DNA of 64,000 nt from Mytilus californianus (Eukaryota; Mollusca; Bivalvia; Mytilida; Mytilidae), in contig NW_026262668.1 in the NCBI RefSeq assembly GCF_021869535.1, positions 27,161,732 through 27,225,731 of the forward strand. The letters are read 5' to 3'. Below are positions 24,335 to 35,862 of this stretch, piece after piece. Each line of letters opens with the position of its first letter. Position 1 is the first letter of the stretch. The position numbers and the translations under genes were made by a program. The notes beneath the pieces were generated by a model. It searched no databases and was not told where the DNA came from. It worked only from the letters and a program-made list of their open reading frames with translations.

Positions 24335-24392
24335 TTGTCCTAAGCATACATGTAATTTTTGCCACTGGACGTTAAGCAACAAACAATCACCT
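24335..24392 (+). repeat. Dispersed conserved motif (ACTGGACGTTAAGCAACC type)
   Basis: Near-exact core TTGCCACTGGACGTTAAGCA, then ACAAACAATCACCTC. Confidence 0.65.
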
Positions 24393-26089
24393 CTTTATTC
24401 TGTTATCTATATTTATTTAAATCTATTGGTCCCATGAGTCTCTGTTCTTTAAACCCCATCAGCGACATATATTATATATCTCTGACCCCATTCATATCCT
24501 CATAAATGATAACCTTTTCCTAGCCTCATACATATACGTACATTGTAACTGAAACAGGAAAAATATACAGTCATATTACTGTATGCTGGAACTAATAGAT
24601 AAACGTATTAGTTCCAGATTATCTTCTATAAAATGCAATTGCGTTTTAATTAGAAACAATGACAACCAAATTCTTTTTTTGTGGAAAGAGTGGGGGGACA
24701 GTTTTTTTTTAAACAAATTATTGGTTTCCTTTGAAAATAGTAGTGAAAAGAAAATACGACATTTAGTTTATAAAAATGATAATGTGAGAATTTTGTTATG
24801 AAGACATATCCCATACATCGATACTTATATTCTTGGCACTAAACATTTATTTGTACATATTTATTTAAAACACAGATTTTGGTTAGTAATTTCTTTCCTG
24901 GTCAGGGGATGATATTGTATTAAAAACCAATAAAAATATTCGTACTTTTCCAATCAACATGTACATCAAATCAAGGAGGTTATATGAGATCTCATATAAC
25001 CTCCTTGATCAAATCTTTTTAAATGAGACATTACACACACGTGTCAAAATTTACAGACCCACCGATAACTTGTCATAATCACGCATGTTGAAGCTGGGGT
25101 TAATTAACGGCTAGTTAAGAAGTCAAATCTAGCTGTGATTAATTTCCACTCTTGATAAGCAGAATCAGTAGCAATATAATCATGTTAGAAAATGTATTGG
25201 TGACCTGGACTGGGGGCCGCACGTGCCCCCTGTGCCCCCGGTAAATCCGCCACACTGCCCATTTTTTTTAAGTTATTCAATATGAAGAAATACAAAAAAA
25301 ATCAGCTGGTTTTGAAACTTTTTAAGAGTTGCAAATATTTAACAAATTAAAATTATGATACAGAATGATTCTTTTTATTTGTTTTCCTCACGAGTGTTTG
25401 CTGAAGCATTTTTTCCCGAATCCCGAAAAGTTTGATCATATATTCCAGAGTTTAATACGTTTAAAAACCGAATTCAAACACATAAAAAAGTCCCAACCCG
25501 ACGTTCATAAAAGGTCTGTTCTAGAGTTAAGTTTAATTTTCAGAAATTAAAATCAAACACAATGTTTTATACAAATTCGTCTTCAGACACGTAAATAATA
25601 TAGGTTATTAGCTTGCCTGGATTGTGATAGAAAATATCCAATGAACTGCATAAAATATCTAATGCTATGGGTCACGCATGGACTGTCTTACTTTATCATG
25701 TTTATAGGGATGCCCATGTGGCACATCAAAGATAAGATTGATTTACCCATTGTACTTTAGAATTGCAACAAATCTTAAATTCACTTGAATACATTAATAT
25801 ATTGACCTGTTATCTTGTCGACCTTAAAGCCAACATACAGATGGCCGTTATATCCTGAGAAGAGACCTCGATGAAATTTGAAAGTTTAACAAATCTAAGT
25901 TTTCACGGGAACGAATATTTTGTAAAAACGTTGTAGTGATCAGATTATCAATGACGCGTAATATGATGAAAAATGATGTCCTGCATTTTTCTATAAATGT
26001 AAACTCAATGTAAATATAGTCCTGCTTTTTTATTTTACACTCTATTCGGTCCTTCCTTTCTTAGTTATTAATTTTTCCTGACTTGTTTT
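24393..26089. other. Short hairpins; no gene
   Basis: It contains CTGGAACTAATAGATAAACG with its inverted partner (24580-24616). At about 25205-25260 lies a GC-rich remnant (CCCGGTAAATCCGCCACACTG) of the GGATCCGCC family. Otherwise AT-rich with no coding signature. Confidence 0.4.
24970..25009. repeat. Perfect 40-bp palindrome
   Basis: The arm ATCAAGGAGGTTATATGAGA is followed directly by its exact reverse complement with no loop. Confidence 0.9.
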
Positions 26090-26256
26090 ACATAAAGTCA
26101 TCATGCCTTTTTCTTTTTGGCAAGATGCCCATCCTTCCTTTTTTTCTCTAAACTCCTGTCATGCCCTTTTTTCAAGTTTCATAATAGCCCCCCCCCCCAC
26201 CCACCCTTAGCCCCTAGCCCCGCCCCTAAAAATAAATGGTAGCTCCCTTATTTTGA
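26090..26256 (-). mobile_element. Half copy of the GGGAGCTACCATTT MITE family
   Basis: It ends AAATGGTAGCTCCCTTATTT, next to a C-rich run. The interior, read on the minus strand, has repeated GGCATGA and GGATGGGCA boxes separated by A-runs. It is the same design as the complete element at 39619-39876. Confidence 0.55.
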
Positions 26257-27504
26257 ATCAGTTGTCCTCCGACAATAGAGTACAAACTAGCAGTATTGGC
26301 AGTTTGACATTTCTTCATAAATGAGCTACGTGACGACTTACTTTAGATATGCTTATTGTGATATAAAGTTAAAAGGTCTTTCTTCTTACAACGAATTTGC
26401 AAACATTAATATATTATTAAGATCAGTACACTGTGTGTGTCCATGTAGCCGTGAGATATGGGACTTACGTATTTTCACGTCAGACAAACTTCTTCGTGCA
26501 TGTGACTTCATATTCGATTAAGTAATTTCAAAAGGGATAAAAAATGTCTTAATTGATAATTTCTACATTGCATTTAAAAAATCCATTGAAAGAATATTGT
26601 ATAATTAAAAATCATCGCCCGCTGTTGGAAGTTCAGTTTCGCCATTTTTTCGTGCTTGTCATGAGACGATATTTCAGGGGTTTCGATTGTTAATAGATAT
26701 AGGAAGATGTGGTATGAGTGCCAATGAGACAAGGACGAACTCTCTATCAATGTTTATCGTTTATAAGATGTTGTACTTTCAATGCTATTTATAAACGCAG
26801 AGTAAAATTAAAAATGTTTGGTATACAAATTTTAAATTATTCATCTTAAAAAATATTCAGAAGATAATGGGAAATATCAAAAAATCATGATATAAATTTA
26901 AAGAAAAGAAGAAAACCCAACTCATTTTTTATTAAAATTGAAAATCCAACTTATGAAAAGTCGTATTGACCTCTAAAATTCTATACACAGAAAACAAGTA
27001 CTTATAGTATCTTAAAATGTCCAAATAGAGTCCGTTTTATAAACGCGCACTGAACATAATTGTTATATTTCTATTCAGACATTCCACATTTTATCAACCG
27101 TTTCTGAACTATTTTTTGAAGATTACGAATCCGTGGCTTCATTGCACATTTAACGCAAAATACATTTTGTTTTTTTTTATTAAGAAAATCAGTTAAATAC
27201 ACAGTTACTTGTGTGTAAAATAATTTCAGTGGAAGCTTTCTGAAGGTATTTGATAGGACGTACATGTACGCCAATTCATGAGGGCGTGACAAATTGTCAC
27301 CAATGTCCAATCAAGTTTTTCTGTTGTTCAAAGTTTGACGTGCGGTGATGTTTGAACAGTGTTGAGTGCATTTTACATTTGTCATTTCGGATTCTTTAAT
27401 ATCTTACTATGCTGTATGGATTTTGCTCATTGTTGAAGGCCGTACAGTGACCTTTAATTTGTTATTTCTACGTTATTCAGTCTCTGGTTAAATTCTCTCA
27501 TTAG
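26257..27504. other. Mytilus repeat fragment; no gene
   Basis: 26693-26750 carries AGATGTGGTATGAGTGCCAA and TGAGACAAGGACGAACTCTC. 27405-27465 carries GTTGAAGGCCGTACAGTGAC, a piece of the same Mytilus family. Confidence 0.45.
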
Positions 27505-27655
27505 ACATTATACATCTATTTCCCGTGTCTGAGGGAGATATGAAGATTTGTTCACCCAAGAATATTCATATTTCACGAGGGCTCTGCCCGAGGGAACTCT
27601 GATTTTTCGAGGGTGAGCAAATCTTCATATCTCCCGAAGCAAAGGGAAATGAATG
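27505..27655. mobile_element. Imperfect foldback MITE
   Basis: The left arm has CATCTATTTCCCGTGTCTGA and GGGAGATATGAAGATTTGTT. The right arm is its inverse, with AGCAAATCTTCATATCTCCC and AAAGGGAAATGAATG. The loop holds CACGAGGGCTCTGCCCGAGG. A related half lies at 27945-28000. Confidence 0.6.
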
Positions 27656-28080
27656 TTTTATTCCACTGCCTATGGTTTGTTTACTATCAATACATTAAAT
27701 ATTATTTTGCATACATTTTGTTTTCTTATCCGCTTGTTTTTATAAGTTAAACAAAACACGACATACCCATTGATAAACAGTACGGATCAAAATTTAATTA
27801 TAAGTCTTTTTGTTTTATCGTCTGAAATAAATTTGAACATGATAATGATTATTGCTATCGCTATTTTAAGAAGAATAAGAAGAATAAGAAGTTCAAAACG
27901 TTATGTACATTAACCGCGCGTAACGTCACACGATGTTATCCCGACATTTCAGAGGGGAATATGATCCTCAGAATGGAATATGAAGATTTGTTCAACGACA
28001 CGTGGGATAGTCTCAACCAATCAGATATTGATTAAACTATCAATATGTATAAAAAGTGGAATAATATCCCATTATAGATT

Positions 28081-28280
28081 AGGGCTGTATAGCCAGTTAA
28101 GGTCGTTAAAAACTTCCATCTGTTATTATAGATGACATCATTTGCACACCGACCGTGCGAGGGCTGTATAGCCAGTCAAGGTCGTTAAAAACTCCCATCA
28201 TCATCATAGATGAACCGACCGTGCAAGGGCTGTATAGCCAGCCAAGGTCGTTAAAAAGTTCCATATATATATCATAGATG
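28081..28280 (+). repeat. Three-unit tandem repeat with a GGCTGTATAGCC palindrome
   Basis: Units start at 28081, 28160 and 28226. Each has AGGGCTGTATAGCCAG, AAGGTCGTTAAAAA and TCCCAT-like boxes, with ACCGACCGTGC between units. Confidence 0.75.
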
Positions 28281-28444
28281 ATCAGGTTTGATATAAAAAA
28301 GAAAACTACATTATCGTATCTCGGATATATATCTATTAAATATAATAAAGAAAACTTAAAGTAAGATTGAGTACAACAAAAGCTTTGCCTTTTAGTTATT
28401 AAATCCTTGATGCTGTCTCCTTCAGACTGTCAAACACCGTCACC

Positions 28445-29965
28445 CTACGAATATAGTCTCTAGTGTGAACAGTGAATAACTTGCATTTTTTTTGGATATA
28501 CTTTCCCAATTTATTTCTTGAAATTTAATGCACGAAATATCAAGAAGGGGGATGAAATTACATGTTAAAACAATTTGGGTGCTGAATCTTTATGTTAAGG
28601 AGTGATTTGGTCCAGTTAAAATAGGTAAAACATTAGTACGTCTGAAGCTGTCAAACTGAATTTTAGACCCCCTTATCACAGAATTGTCAATATTTTGAGT
28701 TAGAGCTGGTATAGAGGAGGAACGACACTCTGCACACGGCACGCAGATTTGTCTTCTATTATCGATCGGTCGCGGTGGTATTGTGTCATTTATATCAAAC
28801 TACTCGTGGTGTTGACATCACCGTTAATGACACCTGGACAAACGAAATTTGTTGAATCAATTAAAAAAAACAAGTAATATACAGGAGGGCTGATCATGCA
28901 ATATACATATACTTTGTACATACATAATAAACAAATTTGTTAGTTATTTCTTGACAATAAACATATTTATACCCAAACTAACTGTTTATTACCAAGGGCT
29001 AATTTCGACATCGATAATCACTGAATTCTCAATTTATTCAATCGGTTTTAAGTTTTTAATCGGGACAAAGTTTTGTAAAATACTTAATTTCAAATATTGC
29101 ATTATTTCGTCATTTGTCAGTTAACAAAACAGAGATAACAGTAGAGAGAAGGCAATTAAGCAATCCAATACACAAATAATGCACGATTCAATTATGAAAA
29201 AAAACTATATTTATCATGATGGTTATTCATAAGACAAAATTTTCATTTTGTTTTCAAAATGATTAAAATACATATAAGAGTTTATATGCCTAAAATAACA
29301 TAATTACTAGCGGATTTGACCGTTGACATATTATTGATATTTTACTTACCGGAAATCATATTTTAGCGACTTATTACAAAGCAACGGCTGGAGACTTAAG
29401 GAGACTTAAGAAGATTTAGAATGTTTGAATAGTGTTCTTTAATTGGCATAAATTTGAATGATTTTCACATGCTGACATTTGTAAAATTTACAAAAATCTG
29501 TGCCTCGTGATTTCGCAGAGATCGAATAAAATTTCCCGCCATTACAGTGCATTTCTTTATTGATAGAATTTACTTAAAAGATAAAAAAACATAAAGAAAA
29601 TATTTCATATAAAGTGATCTTCTATCATTGATTAATCTTTTTATTTCAAAACTTTCTATATTTTCTGCGAGTGCAAGAGAGTATATTTGATATAAAAACA
29701 TGAACAGATCGATCTTTTCCAGATTCAAAATTGTCGAGAGACGCTAAAATCGTACCACGTGACCTACAAAAATTTGCACACAGCACCTAAGGCTGTCGCC
29801 CCTCCTCTGGAGCTGGTAGAAGTTACTATAATTTTGATATTATTTGTCCCAATAGTAGTACACTACACTGTAAAAATCTTTCTTGAGATAGAGCAGGTGC
29901 GATTTTTTTAATTTGAATTTATTGTCTAAAAGAAATGCACTACGAAATAACTGTGTTCTCGGGCC
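28445..29965 (+). repeat. Repeat, occupied copy of the 9285-9690 sequence
   Basis: The halves 28445-28711 and 29810-29965 align end to end with the uninterrupted copy at 9.3-9.7 kb. Everything between is insertion. Confidence 0.8.
28712..29809. mobile_element. 1098-bp non-autonomous DNA transposon with 9-bp target duplication
   Basis: Flanked by GAGCTGGTA at 28703-28711 and 29810-29818; the empty copy at about 9535-9543 has the box once. The left end TAGAGGAGGAACGACA and the complement of the right end CAGAGGAGGGGCGACA are inverted repeats (13 of 16 match). No long open frame is present, so it must depend on a transposase supplied elsewhere. A 9-bp duplication fits Mutator-like elements best; hAT usually makes 8. 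Confidence 0.8.
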
Positions 29966-29999
29966 TAATTGTTAACGTGGTATTATACATGTATGTGAT

Positions 30000-30400
30000 A
30001 AATTGTTGTAAGCAAAAGTAAACTGAGTATAATAATTTATTCACAGTACGCACTTCCTAGTTCAGTTGTGGTGATAGAAATCTTAATATCATTGATACAC
30101 AGTTGAGAAATATGGTGCAGTTCTTCAAATGCAGATTTAAACCTTATTAATATTAAACCCAATCCCGCATGCAGTTGTGGCCATCCTGTTGAGGATAGTA
30201 TTCATTATTTTTTAAGTGCCCTTTTATCAACGAAGCAACAGAAATATTGTTTTCAAAATTAGAAAGATCTACTATATCCATTTTGCTTCTATTGGCTGGT
30301 GACGGTGACCTTTCATTTCAGCAAAACAAAGACTTTTTTGAGTCTGTACAATCATTTATCAGAAATACACAAAGATTTAGAACATTCAATTAAAATTAGG
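30000..30400 (+). pseudogene. LINE ORF2 C-terminal fragment
   Basis: PNPACSCGHPVEDSIHYFL at about 30155-30210 is the CxCG...ED..HF Cys/His motif near the end of jockey/CR1-like ORF2. It is followed, after one frameshift, by LLAGDGDLSFQQNKDFFESV and SFIRNTQRF, the usual last residues. It is probably the same family as 23215-24110, which lacks this end. The 131-codon open frame at 30299-30694 is an artefact of the frameshifted tail. Confidence 0.7.
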
Positions 30401-32349
30401 AATTCCTACTTCCTAACTCTTCACTCTAGTCCAGTTTTATATATTACTCTATATTATATTATACTTTTTGTTTTTGAGACAAGGCCATATTTTGTCAAAA
30501 GAGAAGCACTATTACCCCAAAGCGAATTGCGAGAAGTGGTTTCGTATTTCGTTATAGAAAAAAAAAATACTAGTAGTTTATGTAAAGTAACGACTCTCGT
30601 ACGGTGTCGCGTTAATATCTTTTTAATAAATTGGTGCAATTGGATGCAAAACATAATGACCATAAAATGTCAGGTTTGCGAGATCAGACAGTAACCTAAC
30701 AACTAAACAATTGAAAATCTAGGGATCAATATTTAACATTCGTCAGCAATGAGCAATTTTCATAAATAAAACATGATTTAGTCGAATACTTTGCGAGTAA
30801 AGAAAAAGAGACTACCATAGATTTGTTATTAACCCCAAATGCTTGATGGGTACAAATCAGTATTCAGGAGTTACCTTTTTTGCATTAAACCACATTACAA
30901 CAGAAATTGGAAAATATGGCCTGGAAGTATTGCTATAAGACATTGTTGTTTTCCTGTTCTATGAAGCTTTCTTATTGGCAAACATGGTGATAGATTTTAT
31001 AGATGCTGTCAGGCACCGACCATTGAAAACAATCGATCTGTTTAAAATAAGAAAAGAAAATAACTGTTCGATGTTGTTGTTTTTTTTGGCAAATAAGAAA
31101 AATGACCGTTTGATTTAAAATTGTTTAAAATTATTTTGAAATAGATTTATGAAAATAATTTATTTACATGTGAAAAGACTTTGTGGCGTAGGGATGTGAT
31201 TGAGTGGTTTTGTTTACAATTATTTCCCATTATTTCGGCAGTGAAAATCTGCAATAATTATTTGTTCATCATGTTGTGTGATTTACACATTATAACAAAA
31301 CTAAGAATATGACGGATGAATTTAGAGTTAGCTGTTTAATGTCCAGTGGCAACTATTATATGTATTATTAGGAGGACATTTAAAATGTTATAAATATGAA
31401 CAAGGACATCCTTTGTTATGCAAACATGTATCACGGCACAAGCGATGACCTATAGACCGTGTGTATCATATGTATATTTATGGTGGGGTTGCTCCGAATA
31501 AAGGAGGTATAGATACAGGAAAATAAAGAAGAAAAAATATAAAATTAGAATAGAGTATAACGGGAAAAATAAAGAACAGAGGAAAATGGTATAAGAAAAT
31601 TAAAGAATAGAGGGTCTAGTTTTTTTGCCGGACAATTGTTGATGATAGTTTAAAGTCAAGTGCATTTATAGTTAAAACAATACACAATCGTATGTACATC
31701 GGTAGGGATTTATGTTTAGGGTTGATGAGGCACATAACGAGTAATTGTTTTTATTTGAAATTTCTCGAATATTTGTTTTTTTTCGACTGATTTGATAGAT
31801 GAATAAAAAAAATCTATAATCTAAAAAAATTGGTTTAATTACGATATATGGATACAACTGCTATTCAGTCGATTTTAAAATACATGCGATAAAAGAGAAT
31901 ACATAAAAAAATTAACAAACCTTTTTGACAAAAGGTCAACCTTCAAGACCCCAAATAAACTTTTGTAAGAACATTAGATTAATTCCGAATTCCATCTTAA
32001 ATCAATTGTTCATTTACGTAAAAAAAATAATGTTAATACCTTGGGCTATTTTCAAAAAATGTTGACTAAATACCATGCAGACTGCAGTTTACTCGCACAT
32101 TCACCAAGTACGTATTTCTACGGCTAACAAAATTCATAATCGTATCTTTTAATTTGTTTAAATTTATTTCAGTGTTTATTTTTCAAACGTTTTATGTAAA
32201 TAATTTTGGATCAACATAGAGTCAGCCCAAATTATAATTTATTAAATTATTAATTAAAAACTGAAACATGCATCCAATCTAAATTTTACGCCTATTATCA
32301 CCTATATAAAAAAATTAAACAGAACACCATTCATGTTTTATATTTAAAA
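30401..32349. other. No gene seen; T/A-rich repeat debris
   Basis: 31490-31625 is A/G-rich with repeated AAATAAAGAA(C/T)AGAGG boxes, the complement of the TATTCTTTATTTT family at 50690 and 58900. The rest is featureless AT-rich sequence. Confidence 0.4.
31328..31362 (-). repeat. Dispersed conserved motif (ACTGGACGTTAAGCAACC type)
   Basis: Minus-strand core TTGCCACTGGACATTAAACA; shorter flanking match than the other copies. Confidence 0.5.
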
Positions 32350-32670
32350 AAAACATATACGCTAAACGAAACTATGCACGCCGAGAAACGATGTACGCTA
32401 AACGATACGATATACGCTTAATGAAACGATGTACGCAAAACCATACGATGTACAATAAAAGGGCGCTTATGTTATCGTTTATGGTATGGTTTATGGTATA
32501 TGGTTTCGTTCGTACATCATTCGTTCAGCGTCCGTACAACGTTCGGTCAGCGTTTCGTTTGCATTCGTACACCGTTCGGGAAGCGTACGTACATCGTTCG
32601 GGCATCGTCCGTACATGATTCGGGCATCGTTCGTATTGTTAACTTTTACGTTACACGGACTGTATAGTAA
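32350..32670. repeat. Degenerate CGTTCGT array with a GTTAACTTTTACGTTACACG end
   Basis: Irregular repeats of TCGTTCGTAC, AGCGTCCGTAC, AACGTTCGG and (on the left) ACGATGTACGCTAAACG-type units. The right end GTTAACTTTTACGTTACACG is the complement of the left end of 17455-17775. Confidence 0.6.
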
Positions 32671-33729
32671 AACACCGCTTTATATCAATAAACATACTTA
32701 CACCAGCAGCTACCATCTTTTCATTCAGGAGTCAAGGGCCTATTGAAATCATATGTTTTACAATGATACTAGTGAGTAGATTTACAAAACGACGTAGATG
32801 AGCTATATATAGTCAGCCAAAACATATCAATAGACTAATTACAGGATTACCCAAGTTGTAAATATGTGCTAAATTGGATAGTGTATGGAAAGGTATATAC
32901 TATGAAATTAAGAGCTCGGGGCAAGGCCCCTCGCTCTAAATTTCATAGTATATACCTTTCCATACACTAACCGACACATACATCAAACATTCTAATATGA
33001 CGTTCTTCCAACGCTTTGAGTACACACCCGTGGTAAAATATGAATATATTGTATGTCAGCTGATCGGCAACGTCATGATTTGTTTGGGCTGTTCCGATCA
33101 TACTCCCAGATCATATGTTTTTTTTAATGAATTAGCTAACAGACGTCAATCGCTCTGGTAAAATATTAAGTATAAAGGGCCAACTCGTGGTAAAATAAGT
33201 ATAAGTTCAAGCCCCCATGAATTATTTCTTAATTTTACATGTAAAAGCACGTGACGTTTAGTGCGGTGAATATTCTTTTTCTTCAGGTACATCAAAAATT
33301 TGATCATAATATTACACGTGAAAGCACGCAACGTTTTGCGCGGTGAATATACTTTTTCCACAGGTGAATATACTGTTTTATTCAAAATCAAAATCATATA
33401 GAAAAACCTACTTAAATATTACTAATATGGAATAAAAGTAATTGTATACAGCTGGCCTCAGTGAATATTCATTTTTCAAAATTCAATTAAACCAGATATT
33501 AACCTCATCAAAAGACAGTAAATGGTTAATATAATTTTGTTATTTGAGATGGCTCGTACCAGTAAGGAAATTTTAACAATTACTAGTCGAAACATTTTTC
33601 CTAGGGATAGTTTGGACACAGTACTGGTATTGCGATCTAAAAAATATTACTACCAAGTTTTGATAAGCCTGTCCCAATTCATGAACCTCCTCAGTGATTG
33701 TCTAATGTCCTATTTTATTGCTTTTTTTA
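32671..33729. other. MITEs and a short tandem pair; no gene
   Basis: 33236-33288 and 33312-33364 are two copies of a 52-base box (AAAGCACGTGACGTTTAG / AAAGCACGCAACGTTTTG, then GCGGTGAATAT). 33425-33530 is a half copy of the palindromic family at 55850-55995. The foldback at 32879 is listed separately. Confidence 0.45.
32879..32969. mobile_element. Foldback MITE, 91 bp
   Basis: Arms TAGTGTATGGAAAGGTATAT and its complement extend over about 31 bases each. The inner loop GAGCTCGGGGCAAGGCCCCT is itself a GC-rich hairpin. Confidence 0.75.
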
Positions 33730-34575
33730 TGTCCCCGCCGTAACGGAGGGGGCATTAAGTTTTACCCTTGTCCGTCTGTACGTACGTACGTCCCAAAATT
33801 TGGTTTCCGTTCTCTAACTTGAGTTTGCCTCAACTAAATGTTATGAAACTTATACACAATACTTATTACTACAAAACACAGATCAAGTTTGAATTTTGGT
33901 GGCGTCACTTTAACCATTCTAGAGTTATGCCCCTTTATTAATGAAAACATGCAAAATTTTTAGTTTCCGTTCTCTAACTTAAGTTTCCCTAAACAAAATG
34001 TTATGAAACTTATACACAATGCTTATTACCACATAATACAGATCAAGTTTGAATTTTGGTAGCGTCACTCTAACCGTTCTAGAGCTATGCCCCTTTATAA
34101 ATGAAAAATTACAAAATGTTTAGTTTCCGTTCTCTAACTTAAGTTTGCCTCTACCAAATGTTATGAAACTTATACACAATGCTTATTACTACAAAACACA
34201 GATCAAGTTTGAATTTTGGTGGCGTCACTTTAACCGTTCTAGAGTTATGTCCCTTTATAAATTGAAAAATTGCAAAATTTTTAGTTTCTGTTCTCTAGCT
34301 TAAGTTTGCCTCAACCAAATGGTATGAAACTTATACACAATGCTTATTACCACAAAATACAGATTAAGTTTGAATTTTGGTGGGGTCACTTTAACCATTC
34401 TTGAGTTATGCCCCTTTATAAATAGAAAAAAAAAATTTAGTTTCCGTTCTCTAACTTAAGTTGCCTCAACCAAATGTTATGAAACTTATACACATACTCA
34501 TTACCACAAAACACAGATCAGGTTGAATTTTGGTGGCGTCACTTTAACCTTTATTGAGTTATTTTACTTTTTTCT
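33730..34575 (+). repeat. 160-bp tandem array, five units
   Basis: It opens GTCCCCGCCGTAACGGAGGG, then a GTACGTACGTACGT run. Units start with TTTCCGTTCTCTAACTT at 33804, 33964, 34124, 34285 (one base changed) and 34441, so periods are 160, 160, 161 and 156. Each has ATGTTATGAAACTTATACAC, AGTTTGAATTTTGGTGG and TAGAGTTATGCCCCTTT boxes. The last unit is more worn. Confidence 0.9.
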
Positions 34576-35497
34576 GAAACATTTTGTATTACATATAAAA
34601 GTTAAATATTTTGGTAATTTTAGTAACAAATGAAAGCTTAAGGACTTGGGATCACCGTAGAACCCTTGTTGAAAGCTTTATTTGAATTATATACAAAACA
34701 TAGAAAATTGAAATAGGAGGGCATATTTTACCTGTTGTCAGATCAAACGTACCTGTTTTGTACTACAAAACTTCCGGAAACCAGTACGCTCTTATATGAA
34801 ACTGAAAGTGTGTTCAATATTTTAGCAAAAGCCAGGAAAACGTATAGTTTTGAAAAGAAACGACTGTCACTTTATTTAAAGTTAGGAGAAAATAGCTAAG
34901 AGTGTTTGAAACGACAGTATTTAACAGAAAGCAAAGAGGCTATAAATTAGTGGTTTTATTTCTTATGAAACCTATCAATATATAACATCATATGTATCAC
35001 TAATAAAAAAAAATATCATTCTTTTGAGAGAATTGCAGTAAAAACTGTTTTCTCAATTTCAGGGAATTATTTTTTATATCAATGTTTGTGTTCATTAAAA
35101 GTACGGCGTTGTTCTTGGTGCATTTGAATTCAAATTAGTTGACTTTCAAAGTCAAGCACTGATGTAAAATTAAATAATCATTCGATGACATCAGTGCTAA
35201 TGATATAATCTCGTAAATCTAAAGGCTTTAACAGCTTGTTTGTTGATACAACTATTATGATTTCTGATGCATGGTGTATTACATGAAAATATCGACTTGT
35301 TTCGAAATGCAACATGTTATTTCCAATGAATATCATGTTAGTTTTTTATTTTGTTATTTGCTGTAAATGTTAGAAGTTTCCTTTTAAGCTAAGTTTAATT
35401 TTAAACTGTGTTTAGAGAAATTGATCCAAACTTTACGTTGGGTTTTATTTTGAATTGGTAAAGATAGTATATGTTGTATTAATTCATGACACAAATT
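34576..35497. other. No gene seen
   Basis: AT-rich sequence without coding signature. Confidence 0.4.
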
Positions 35498-35862
35498 GAT
35501 GATTGATTGATTAACTATTTGGTGTTTAACGCCACTTTTATCACTATTGGCTATTTCGTGGCGGTCAGTTTTTATTGGTTGAGGAAACTGGAGTGCCTGG
35601 AAAGAACCACCGATCTTCGGCAGGAAAACTGTCAAACCTAAAGTCAATTAAGATTAAAATCGAACGCACCGGCCACGTGCGGGGTTCGAACTCCCAATCA
35701 CAGTGTTGACAGGCTATAGTGATACAGCCACAGGCACTTGTCTCTAAAAAACAATTACCTATATACTTTAAATATGTTAAAGTGTATAGGTAAATTTTTT
35801 CAGAGACACGTGCCTGTGGATACAGTGTATGAACTTCTTAGACCACTCGGCCACCGATGACC
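35498..35862 (-). mobile_element. tRNA-derived SINE
   Basis: Read on the minus strand it opens GGTCATCGGTGGCCGAGTGG, a tRNA-Ser/Leu-like head with an A box. GAGTTCGAACCCC (B box) follows at 35681-35693. The body has GATCGGTGGTTCTTTCCAGG, CACTCCAGTTTCCTC, GACCGCCACGAAATAGCC and AGTGGCGTTAAACACCAA, and ends in an (AATC)n tail. I recognise this body as a repeat frequent in bivalves. RNA polymerase III transcription is implied by the boxes. The head is split by the insertion at 35728-35818. Confidence 0.75.
35728..35818. mobile_element. 91-bp foldback MITE inserted in the SINE
   Basis: Arms CCACAGGCACTTGTCTCT and AGAGACACGTGCCTGTGG continue inward to ACCTATATACTTTAA and its inverse. GATACAG flanks both sides (35721-35727 and 35819-35825), and removal restores a continuous SINE head. 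Confidence 0.65.

Noticed and set aside
30299-30694. 131-codon open frame on the plus strand
   Set aside because: Its first part is the LINE ORF2 tail read in the wrong frame; the remainder is low-complexity.
35841-35862. tRNA-Ser/Leu gene suggested by GGTGGCCGAGTGGTCTAAG
   Set aside because: The A and B boxes are far apart even without the inserted MITE, and the sequence continues into a known bivalve SINE body; it is a SINE head.
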